A stretch of DNA of 14,125 nt, from the NCBI GenBank assembly GCA_043798815.1, contig JAZDOH010000008.1, positions 1 to 14,125 on the forward strand, given 5' to 3'. The DNA comes from JAZDOH01 sp043798815. Lineage in GTDB: Bacteria; Patescibacteriota; Gracilibacteria; UM-FILTER-43-11. This document shows, piece by piece, positions 1 to 5,628 of this stretch. The notes beneath the pieces are model-generated. The model was not told the origin of the DNA. It was given only the letters and a program-made list of their open reading frames with translations, and made no database searches. Position 1 is the stretch's first letter. Each line of letters begins with the position of its first letter. The position numbers and the translations under genes were made by a program.

Positions 1-657
1 ATCGGCCGGTTCACTCCAAACTATTTGCCCGTCGGCTTTGCTGATTTTTTTACAAAAAGTCGCTCGCGATTCGTCCTGTGGTTTGGGAGAGCCTTTTCCG
101 GCAACAATGGCCGACAAAACCTCCGGTACTTTTTCAGCCGCCAATCGTGCGAGTTGATTGGAAAGCGTGATCGCATTGTCATCCGATGTGATGCGAACTT
201 GGAAGGATTCATACACCGGTCCCGCATCCATTGCTTTCGCCATGTGCATTACGCTGATTCCCGTTTTTGAATCTCCTTCGAGCAAGGCGCTTTGCACGGG
301 TGAGGCGCCGCAGTGGCGGGGAAGGAGTGACGCGTGCACATTCACACAGCCCAAGCGGGGAATTGCCAAAACTTCCTCGCTCAGAATCTGTCCGTAGGCC
401 ATCACCAGCATCAAATCCGGCGCAAAAGCTTTAAGTTTTTGAATACTGGATTCTTCATTCATACTTTCAGGCTGAAAAACAGAAAGTCCCAATGTTTCAG
501 CGGCTCGCTTAATGGCAGACGGAGTCAATTCCATTTTTCGTCCTGCTGGACGATCAACACCTGTAATAACTAAGCCAATTGAAAATCGCTTGTCGGCGGA
601 CAGTGCTTTCAACATCGGCACCGCGATATCTCCGGTAGCGGCTACAATCAAATTCAT
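1..657 (-). CDS. fmt: Methionyl-tRNA formyltransferase, 5' part, cut by the window edge
   Basis: Transfers a formyl group from 10-formyl-tetrahydrofolate to Met-tRNAfMet for translation initiation. The frame was read on the minus strand from ATG 657-655 and stays open for 219 codons to base 1. The formyltransferase fold is recognisable: N-terminal Rossmann-type strand, DRPAGRK near residues 35-41, MAYGQIL, CVNVHASLLPRHCGASP and the MDAGPVY stretch. Asn and His of NVH and Asp of MDAGP correspond to the catalytic Asn106, His108 and Asp144 of the E. coli enzyme. The loop usually read as SLLPR(Y/W)RGA has Cys in place of the second Arg. The C-terminal OB-like domain lies outside the window. It is divergent from the NrnA-type gene. 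The family is certain enough that only related formyltransferases compete. Confidence 0.92.
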   Translation of the reverse strand, partial: MNLIVAATGDIAVPMLKALSADKRFSIGLVITGVDRPAGRKMELTPSAIKRAAETLGLSVFQPESMNEESSIQKLKAFAPDLMLVMAYGQILSEEVLAIPRLGCVNVHASLLPRHCGASPVQSALLEGDSKTGISVMHMAKAMDAGPVYESFQVRITSDDNAITLSNQLARLAAEKVPEVLSAIVAGKGSPKPQDESRATFCKKISKADGQIVWSEPAD

Positions 658-678
658 AAATTTTTTTTATTTACGATC

Positions 679-687
679 AGTATACCA
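679..687 (-). promoter_or_regulatory. fmt: Extended -10 promoter element for fmt
   Basis: On the minus strand the sequence reads TGGTATACT, a TATACT -10 box preceded by TGG, about 22 bp before the fmt ATG. The implied 5' leader is about 15 nt and has no Shine-Dalgarno sequence. No good -35 box was seen, which fits an extended -10 type. The divergent gap 658-766 probably also holds the nrnA promoter; the best candidate there is TTGCTT (704-709), 18 bp, TTTAAT (728-733), but it is weak. Confidence 0.45.
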
Positions 688-766
688 GATTTGTCCACTC
701 CAGTTGCTTGATTTGCTGAAAAATTTGTTTAATCTTTTACCCTTAACATCATTAACAAAAAACAAA

Positions 767-1729
767 ATGACCTTTGATGAAAAAACCCTACAAGCCATCG
801 GCGCCCTCCTCCGTCAGGCGAATCGGATTTTGATTATTCCCCATAAAGCGCCGGATGGGGATGCGCTGGGGGCTGCCCTGGCCTTGTATCAAACCTTCAA
901 GGTTATGGGCAAATCGCCTTCCATTGTATGTTTGGATGCGCCGGCGGAAGTATTCGCGTTCATGCCTCACATCGAGCAGGTTCAGGCGGGCCAACCCACG
1001 TTGGATTACGACGCATATTTTATTGTAGATGCCGGTGCCACGCATCTCACCGGTTTTCACGAAAGCCACCCACAGCTTTTTGATAAAAGCCTGCCGGTAG
1101 TGAACATCGATCATCATCCAACCAATCCGTTTTTTGGCCGATACAACGTGGTAGTATCCACAGCCGCTTCGGCCACCATGATCGTGTTTGAATTGCTTCA
1201 GGCGCTTGAACTTTCGATAGACCGCGATACCGCCACTTGTCTGCTCACCGGGCTTTACACGGATACCGGTAGCTTTATGCATTCAAACACCACGCCGGAA
1301 ACCCTCCGTGTGGGCGCGAAGCTGTTGGAAAAAGGCGCCAATCTGCGCGCGATTTCAAAAGAAATTTTCAACACCCTCAAAATTTCTACCATGCATTTGT
1401 GGGGGCGGGTGCTGAGGAACGCGTATCAAACCTCGGAATGCGTCACGATGTCGGTGGTCACTCAAAAGGATTTTGAAGAATGTGAAGCAAATTACGAGGA
1501 GATGACGGGCGTGGTCGACTATATCAACTCCATTCCCGGCGCCCAATACAGCGTGATTTTGACGGAGCGGGACGGCAAGGTAAAAGGGTCACTTCGTACT
1601 CTAAAAGAAGAAATTAACGTGAACAACATCGCCGCCGCCTACGGCGGCGGCGGCCACGCCAAAGCCGCCGGTTTTACCGTCCCCGGCCGCCTCGAAAAAG
1701 AAATCCGCTGGAAAGCAGTTGACAGGTAG
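767..1729 (+). CDS. nrnA: DHH/DHHA1 phosphoesterase, NrnA-type (oligoribonuclease / pAp phosphatase family)
   Basis: Members of this family degrade short oligonucleotides and/or dephosphorylate 3'-phosphoadenosine 5'-phosphate in the cytoplasm, using two metal ions. The 320-residue product has the family's motifs in order: HKAPDGD (residues 26-32), VDAG (87-90), NIDHHPTN with the DHH triad (115-117), GLYTDTGSF (162-170, metal Asp166), and the DHHA1 glycine-rich GGGGHAKAAG (293-302). Length is normal for NrnA. ATG 767 was chosen because it follows the divergent gap and begins just before the first family motif; the frame can be read further upstream to 512, but that stretch lies antisense to fmt. 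No ribosome binding site is visible (AACAAAAAACAAA precedes ATG). Whether RNA remnants or pAp is the main substrate cannot be told. Confidence 0.9.
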   Translation: MTFDEKTLQAIGALLRQANRILIIPHKAPDGDALGAALALYQTFKVMGKSPSIVCLDAPAEVFAFMPHIEQVQAGQPTLDYDAYFIVDAGATHLTGFHESHPQLFDKSLPVVNIDHHPTNPFFGRYNVVVSTAASATMIVFELLQALELSIDRDTATCLLTGLYTDTGSFMHSNTTPETLRVGAKLLEKGANLRAISKEIFNTLKISTMHLWGRVLRNAYQTSECVTMSVVTQKDFEECEANYEEMTGVVDYINSIPGAQYSVILTERDGKVKGSLRTLKEEINVNNIAAAYGGGGHAKAAGFTVPGRLEKEIRWKAVDR

Positions 1730-1747
1730 GCGTAAAATTTGTACTGT
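1719..1747 (+). promoter_or_regulatory. Promoter for the methyltransferase gene
   Basis: A perfect -35 TTGACA (1719-1724) lies inside the last codons of nrnA, followed by a 17-bp spacer and TACTGT (1742-1747). The -10 box is weak (3 of 6) but the -35 and spacing are ideal. The predicted transcription start is about 17 bp before ATG 1771, so the methyltransferase can be expressed independently of nrnA. Confidence 0.45.
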
Positions 1748-1770
1748 AAACCCCTTATCATTATTCACCC

Positions 1771-3237
1771 ATGAGTTCAAACCGGTTCACACGTGAAGAT
1801 TTTAGGCAGACAAGAAACAGCGAGTGTTTGCCTGAAGAGATCAAAAAAAGGGTAGAAGGGCAAATGAAAGTTCTTGGGGAATTGCGAGAATTGGTTCGGG
1901 AGGCCTTAAAAGGAGGCGAAGGAAAATTGTCATCAAGAATTTTGCGCAAACTGGAAAGGGCGGTGGAGGAAGGCGAAAATTTGCGCGAAAGAGTAAAAGC
2001 GGTATTAAAAGAAGGCGCTCAGAGGGAAGGAGAGGATGCGCGGCCGGGAAAAATCGACGCTCTTATAGTTGAGGAAATAGGAAAATTAGAAGCCGAATTG
2101 AAAAAATTAGGTGGCTCTACCCGGGAAATTGTGGTTGGCGTCCTTAGGAAATTAGACCTTGAAAGATACTGGTTTGATGAGGCTTTCAGCCCGGCAGAAC
2201 AGCTCGATGTTTTTCCTGCAGCGTTCACAGGGCTTGAAAAAGCGACAGGGGTGCCCCCCCACCAATGGAGAAGCCTGAGCTTAGGGCCTGGGATAGGCCG
2301 TGACTGCAAAATTGCTTTAAGAGCTTTTCGCGAAGATTATGGCAGAAGGAATGTTCCAAAATTTGCCGCAAAATTACATGCCGTTGACCTGATGCCGCGT
2401 TTTGTGGAAGCGACACAAAGGGCTTTGCGGCCTTTAGGCGTTCCAGAAGGGCACGTTATTGAAGGCGATTTTATGGATCTTCCGACAAGATTCCGGCAAG
2501 AAAAGTTCCATTTAATATGGGCGCTCATGCATACCCTTTTCCATTGCACCACCCAGGATGAGCTGAGGAAAACATTGCATGGCATTGAAGAAGCCCTGGC
2601 GCCGGGAGGAAGGCTGCTTTTGGATACCGTTGGGCTTTATCACCACAGGGGATTGCCGAGCCAAAAAAGGATCCAGCAATCGAATGATCTGATGAATTTT
2701 TATGACCTGCTGGTCAGGATATATGCTGAAACGCATATTGCCCCAAGGCTGGGAAAAGATGCCGACTTTAAAGTGAGCCGTTTCCCCATTGATGACCATA
2801 CGGCGCGTTGCGGCAGTTATCCGAGGGAAGTTTTAACCAGGCGCTATCTAGAACATGTTCTTGGCGAAATGGGATCCTCTTTGCATATAATAGATACGTT
2901 GACTGTGGCCAATAGCCGCTATCCGAAAGATCAGGCCCAAGCTTTAGGAATGCAATGGATACGGGAAAATCAATTGGAAGAATGGCTAAGAAGGGAAATC
3001 GCTTACCGTTTGCGCCAATCCAAAAAAGGCAAAAGAACAATCCGCCCATATTATAGCCTTTCCGCTGGATGTCGTGCCGATCAGGTAAGAGATGACACTC
3101 TAACACGTGAAATGAACTCAAAAGAAGTGACCGACCAACTGCAAGCACTTGCCATTAAAATGGTACAGGGGTATGTCCAAAGATATCATATTTTGGAAAA
3201 GCCGGGAAAAAGACGGAAGAAAGGTAAAAAAGAGTAA
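1771..3237 (+). CDS. Class I SAM-dependent methyltransferase with a helical N-terminal extension
   Basis: The 488-residue product has three parts. Residues 1 to about 130 are highly charged (Glu/Lys/Arg) and predicted helical, probably coiled coil. A class I methyltransferase core spans about 165-290: motif I LGPGIGRD (171-178), acidic HAVD at 206, EGDF with Asp233, a motif IV-like FHLIWALMHTLFH (246-258) and LAPGGRLLLDT (276-286). The last 200 residues are unassigned and end in a basic tail, GKRRKKGKKE. No known substrate-specific motif was recognised; motif IV lacks the NPPY/DPPY of N-methylases acting on DNA bases. The basic tail hints at nucleic acid or ribosome contact, which is inference only. 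ATG 1771 is preceded by no Shine-Dalgarno and follows the promoter at 1719-1747. The substrate is unknown. Confidence 0.8.
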   Translation: MSSNRFTREDFRQTRNSECLPEEIKKRVEGQMKVLGELRELVREALKGGEGKLSSRILRKLERAVEEGENLRERVKAVLKEGAQREGEDARPGKIDALIVEEIGKLEAELKKLGGSTREIVVGVLRKLDLERYWFDEAFSPAEQLDVFPAAFTGLEKATGVPPHQWRSLSLGPGIGRDCKIALRAFREDYGRRNVPKFAAKLHAVDLMPRFVEATQRALRPLGVPEGHVIEGDFMDLPTRFRQEKFHLIWALMHTLFHCTTQDELRKTLHGIEEALAPGGRLLLDTVGLYHHRGLPSQKRIQQSNDLMNFYDLLVRIYAETHIAPRLGKDADFKVSRFPIDDHTARCGSYPREVLTRRYLEHVLGEMGSSLHIIDTLTVANSRYPKDQAQALGMQWIRENQLEEWLRREIAYRLRQSKKGKRTIRPYYSLSAGCRADQVRDDTLTREMNSKEVTDQLQALAIKMVQGYVQRYHILEKPGKRRKKGKKE

Positions 3238-3251
3238 AAAACGTGGAAAAG

Positions 3252-3271
3252 GACTAAAGCTTGATTTAGTC
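3252..3271. repeat. 7-bp perfect stem-loop after the methyltransferase
   Basis: GACTAAA (3252-3258) pairs with TTTAGTC (3265-3271) across a 6-nt loop. It is AT-rich and followed by A rather than T on the plus strand, so it is a poor Rho-independent terminator. Its right arm overlaps the -35 region of the next promoter, so it could equally be an operator. Confidence 0.3.
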
Positions 3272-3289
3272 AAAAAATCAATATATTCT
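3261..3289 (+). promoter_or_regulatory. Promoter for the 108-residue ORF
   Basis: TTGATT (3261-3266), 17-bp spacer, TATTCT (3284-3289); each box matches the sigma70-type consensus at 4 of 6 positions. The predicted start is about 25 nt before ATG 3321. Confidence 0.4.
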
Positions 3290-3320
3290 AAGAATGTCTT
3301 AATAAAGGAATAAGACCCAC

Positions 3321-3647
3321 ATGCCACTATCACGAAAACCAGAAGGCGATGCAGGAGAAACAAGGTCTTTTTCAAGAGGAGTTGCAATAACGCTGGTCAT
3401 TGGAGGTACGGGGCAAAGTTTCAGGGCACCAATACATCCGGCAGGTGAAGAAGAGGGGGAACATCCAGATGTATGGCGCAGTCGGCTAGCAGCCATTGTG
3501 GCAGAGGCGATGGATGGGAGGGTGATACGCGTAGAAGAGGAAGAAGGTAAGCTTAGAATAGTCGCCCGTGCAGGGCGCAGAAGGTTACGACAAATTTTAA
3601 GTGAAGGTTATCAGGGGTCCTCATTATCGCGGGTGCGAATTGCGTAA
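3321..3647 (+). CDS. Unrecognised 108-residue protein
   Basis: I do not recognise this family. The product begins with a polar stretch, has a short hydrophobic run (VAITLVIGG, residues about 21-29), an acidic segment (GEEEGEH and later EEEEGK) and a basic segment (RAGRRRLRQIL). There is no signal peptide, no convincing membrane helix and no Cys/His cluster. Support for its being real: its own promoter-like sequence upstream, ATG preceded at 11 nt by AGGA (the only near-Shine-Dalgarno in the window), and a stop only 3 bp from the end of the convergent trmB-like gene, a compact layout. Confidence 0.5.
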   Translation: MPLSRKPEGDAGETRSFSRGVAITLVIGGTGQSFRAPIHPAGEEEGEHPDVWRSRLAAIVAEAMDGRVIRVEEEEGKLRIVARAGRRRLRQILSEGYQGSSLSRVRIA

Positions 3648-3650
3648 TTT

Positions 3651-4412
3651 TTATTTCGCCACCTTCCAACAGGATTCAAAAATCGCGCGCATTGAATTAG
3701 CAATGGCGCGGCTTTCTATGATGACGGCAAACATTTCCTCCGTTTTGTAGGAGAAAAAGGCGGTTTTGTTGCCATAAATGTTCAGCTCAATTTCCACAGG
3801 AAAGGTTTTTAGAGCTGCAAAGCGGGTATCACGCAGATTGGTTTTATCTTTCTCTCGGAATTTTTTATTGGCAGGATTTTTAGGGGCAATGATCCGGGCG
3901 AAAATTCCATTTTCCACGCGGCGAGGCACGTATTCGTTCATCAGATAGTCATGAACTTCCGGCGCCATGTCGCCCACGTTTTCAAAAGAGTCGATGGGTT
4001 TTTTTTCTACGAGAGTATCTTCGTATACCCGTTTTACCCCTTCAACCCCTTCATAAAACCGCACGCGGGGAATGTAAAGCTCTTGCTGCTGGAGGGTTTT
4101 GATTTGAGGGAGAATGCCGATGACTTGTTTGCTTAGCGTTTCCACATGGTCTTTGCGCTGTTTGATCAGATTTTCCAGCACTTTGTCGGGATCCTCCACA
4201 AAAAAGCAGATGATTCCGTATTTCATGGTTTTGGTTACCAAACCCATTTCCGCCAGTTTCACCAGGGTTTTATAAACCGTGATACGGTTCAGCTTCATTT
4301 TTTTGGCGATCACGCTGGCGGGTTGGGTGCCCGGCGTGGTGAGCAAAGCCAGGAAAACATCGGGCTCTTTATCCTGGAGCCCCAAGTCGTGCAGAACTTG
4401 CAATATTTGCAT
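3651..4412 (-). CDS. TrmB-like winged-helix transcription regulator
   Basis: DNA-binding regulator of the TrmB family, known from archaeal sugar and metabolic regulation. The 253-residue product has an N-terminal winged helix-turn-helix (about 10-70; the recognition region is around LNRITVYKTLVKLAEMGLV), a helical linker (75-112) and a C-terminal ligand-sensing-type domain starting VRFYEGVEGVKRVYED (117-132). This order and length match the family. The ligand is unknown. ATG 4412 follows an AT-rich leader of about 38 nt without a Shine-Dalgarno. Two palindromes sit in its own promoter, suggesting autoregulation. It is divergent from the histidine-kinase-like gene, which could be a co-regulated target. 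Confidence 0.85.
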   Translation of the reverse strand: MQILQVLHDLGLQDKEPDVFLALLTTPGTQPASVIAKKMKLNRITVYKTLVKLAEMGLVTKTMKYGIICFFVEDPDKVLENLIKQRKDHVETLSKQVIGILPQIKTLQQQELYIPRVRFYEGVEGVKRVYEDTLVEKKPIDSFENVGDMAPEVHDYLMNEYVPRRVENGIFARIIAPKNPANKKFREKDKTNLRDTRFAALKTFPVEIELNIYGNKTAFFSYKTEEMFAVIIESRAIANSMRAIFESCWKVAK

Positions 4413-4433
4413 GATATTTTTTAATTAAAGTGT

Positions 4434-4451
4434 TGTTCTTGGTTAAGAACA
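4434..4451. promoter_or_regulatory. Operator candidate 1: inverted repeat at the trmB-like start site
   Basis: TGTTCTT (4434-4440), 4-bp centre GGTT, AAGAACA (4445-4451): perfect 7-bp arms, 18 bp overall. It lies exactly over the predicted transcription start of the trmB-like gene, where a bound repressor would block RNA polymerase. Confidence 0.5.
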
Positions 4452-4456
4452 GTTAT

Positions 4457-4485
4457 ATTTTAGCTTATCTATAAGCCAAAATCAA
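4457..4485 (-). promoter_or_regulatory. Promoter of the trmB-like gene
   Basis: On the minus strand: TTGATT (4485-4480), 17-bp spacer, TAAAAT (4462-4457). The predicted start is near 4450, about 38 nt before the ATG. The spacer contains a perfect palindrome (4463-4476) and a second palindrome (4434-4451) covers the start site. Confidence 0.6.
4463..4476. promoter_or_regulatory. Operator candidate 2: palindrome in the trmB-like promoter spacer
   Basis: GCTTAT CT ATAAGC, 6-bp perfect arms with a 2-bp centre, entirely between the -10 and -35 boxes. Its sequence differs from operator candidate 1, so the two may bind different proteins or only one may be functional. Confidence 0.4.
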
Positions 4486-4502
4486 GCTTTTGTTACCGGT
4501 TA

Positions 4503-4531
4503 TTGACAATTCGCTTACACTGCCTTAACAT
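4503..4531 (+). promoter_or_regulatory. Promoter reading towards the histidine-kinase-like gene
   Basis: Perfect -35 TTGACA (4503-4508), 17-bp spacer, TAACAT (4526-4531, 4 of 6). The predicted start is near 4538, leaving an unusually long leader of about 136 nt before ATG 4674 compared with 0-40 nt for other genes in this window. Confidence 0.55.
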
Positions 4532-4537
4532 GTTGAC

Positions 4538-4659
4538 GCTGACAACGGCAGAAACATTCAGGCACATTCCTCATAGACGTCAGCACTTGAGTAGCGGGAG
4601 GGCAACTTTATAGGGAAGGGGGGTGGTCAGCATTGTTGATCACCCCCCTTTTCCTTTCC
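4538..4659 (+). ncRNA. Candidate small RNA or attenuator leader ending in a strong terminator-like hairpin
   Basis: A transcript from the promoter at 4503-4531 would run about 120 nt to a terminator. Inside it GCTGAC (4538-4543) can pair with GTCAGC at 4579-4584 or with the second copy GTCAGC at 4626-4631, which lies in the ascending arm of the terminator hairpin. Such mutually exclusive pairing is what an attenuator or riboswitch needs. I recognise no known riboswitch, 6S, SRP or tmRNA motif. It may be a stand-alone small RNA or a regulated leader of the downstream gene; the sequence alone does not separate these. Confidence 0.35.
4616..4659 (+). terminator. Strong Rho-independent-type hairpin upstream of the histidine-kinase-like gene
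   Basis: Bases 4616-4629 pair with 4637-4650 to give a 14-bp stem (one G-T wobble) containing GGGGGGTG/CACCCCCC, with a 7-nt loop GCATTGT. Bases 4613-4615 can extend it through 4651-4653. The 3' side is followed by a T-rich, imperfect tail (TTTTCCTTTCC). It lies between a promoter and a start codon in the same direction, so it would attenuate the downstream gene or end a small RNA. Confidence 0.55.
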
Positions 4660-4673
4660 TAACAGTCATCACC

Positions 4674-5381
4674 ATGGTAGCGGAACGATTGATGGCAATG
4701 CAGGCGGAAAAACGCAAGACGGACTTGGTTCGTAAGCTTCAGGGGGTGACGCCGCAGCATTTTTTGGAGCGCTCCATGCATGAGGTCAACGATTGTCTCA
4801 CTTCCATTTTAGCTGTTTGTGATAGCGAGGCAGTTCACACCGTTCCCAAGGTCAAAAAGTACATCCAGCGCGTCAACAAGTCGCTCGCTTCCGTAAAATC
4901 GTATCAGGCGGCCGCGTACGGCAAAAAACACTTTAATTTAAGCTTGGCTCTCGAAAACATTTTGAACGTCATCGAAGATAATTTTAAGGGGAAGGTTAAA
5001 ATCGTCCGCCTCATCTCCGATCTCAATGCCATGGCACAGGGGGATCCAACGGAATTGGAAGAATTTCTTTTATACCTCCTTGTCGAATTGATCGAAGACG
5101 GAGCCGCTTTAGAAACGGATCTGCTGGTGGAACTCCGCCAAAAAAATCAGGATGCTTTGATCACAATTCTGAAAGACAAAGTCTTGTTTTCAGGAAAAGT
5201 GTTGGAAGAAATTGAACACAGGGCCAAGCGTCTAACCGGAATCGTGCAAATCGCTCCCCAAGTGGACGGAATCGAGGCAACCATTCGAATTCCTTTGGTT
5301 TTTACCGCCCCAACTGCTTATGTCAGCCCCACCGTTACCTTTCATGATTCAGCTGAAAAAAAGCTTACAATGGCCAGATGA
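4674..5381 (+). CDS. Degenerate histidine-kinase-like protein (DHp His kept, ATP-binding boxes lost)
   Basis: The 235-residue product resembles the dimerisation/His-phosphotransfer and ATPase halves of a histidine kinase, without sensor or membrane segment. SMHEVNDCLTSIL (residues 34-46) aligns with the HisKA H-box HE(I/V)NNPLT; His36 would be the phospho-acceptor. DPTELEEFLLYLLVELIEDG (124-143) aligns with the start of the HATPase N-box, but the Asn residues are replaced and no G1/G2 DxG or GxG boxes follow, so kinase activity is unlikely. Spo0B of Bacillus has a comparable design and is a phosphotransferase; this is an analogy only. ATG 4674 was chosen because the alternative GTG 4623 lies inside the terminator-like hairpin and encodes a Pro-rich stretch. 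No response regulator is in the window. Confidence 0.5.
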   Translation: MVAERLMAMQAEKRKTDLVRKLQGVTPQHFLERSMHEVNDCLTSILAVCDSEAVHTVPKVKKYIQRVNKSLASVKSYQAAAYGKKHFNLSLALENILNVIEDNFKGKVKIVRLISDLNAMAQGDPTELEEFLLYLLVELIEDGAALETDLLVELRQKNQDALITILKDKVLFSGKVLEEIEHRAKRLTGIVQIAPQVDGIEATIRIPLVFTAPTAYVSPTVTFHDSAEKKLTMAR

Positions 5382-5391
5382 TCTTTTAGAA

Positions 5392-5481
5392 TGGTGCCCA
5401 GGAGAGGACTTGAACCTCCACCCCATAAAAACTGGGACTAGCCCCTCAAGCTAGCGTGTCTACCAATTTCACCACCTGGGC
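5392..5481 (-). tRNA. tRNA-Leu (anticodon GAG)
   Basis: On the minus strand the acceptor stem GCCCAGG (5' end at 5481) pairs with CCTGGGC, followed by discriminator A and an encoded CCA (3' end at 5392). The D arm, an anticodon stem CTAGC/GCTAG enclosing TTGAGGG (anticodon GAG), a long variable arm and the T arm (GAGG TTCAAGT CCTC) are all present. The 90-nt length and long variable arm are typical of tRNA-Leu. It decodes CUC/CUU. It is convergent with the histidine-kinase-like gene, 10 bp away. Confidence 0.95.
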
Positions 5482-5492
5482 ACAGCTCAAAG

Positions 5493-5521
5493 ATTTTAAA
5501 GTTTTCTGCGCAAATTTTCAA
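5493..5521 (-). promoter_or_regulatory. Promoter of tRNA-Leu
   Basis: On the minus strand: TTGAAA (5521-5516), 17-bp spacer, TAAAAT (5498-5493). The predicted start is about 5 nt upstream of the mature tRNA 5' end, so only a short 5' leader needs RNase P removal. Confidence 0.6.
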
Positions 5522-5528
5522 ATCTTTG

Positions 5529-5607
5529 TTCTTCGCTATATATCGCCTCCGGCGATATTTCGCTGCGAAACGCTTTGCTCGCAGCTCGGTCACCTGGGCA
5601 CGAAGAA
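5529..5607. repeat. Nested hairpins between htrA and tRNA-Leu
   Basis: Outer arms TTCTTCG (5529-5535) and CGAAGAA (5601-5607) enclose two perfect hairpins: ATATCGCC-tcc-GGCGATAT (5540-5558) and GCTGCGA...TCGCAGC (5562-5585). The block lies 3' of htrA, but no T-run follows a stem on the minus strand, so it is not a classical terminator. CACCTGGGCAC at 5591-5601 duplicates the tRNA 5' end at 5472-5482. It may be an intergenic palindromic repeat element. Confidence 0.45.
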
Positions 5608-5628
5608 GTAGTGGCAGTATATCAAACT

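Noticed and set aside
512..766. N-terminal extension of the DHH phosphoesterase frame (405 residues from 512).
   Set aside because: It lies antisense to the start of fmt and across the divergent promoter gap; family motifs start right after ATG 767.
4623..4673. GTG 4623 as start of the histidine-kinase-like gene.
   Set aside because: It would place the start inside a 14-bp GC-rich hairpin and add a Pro-rich stretch with no family support. It remains a possible hairpin-controlled start, so it is only disfavoured.
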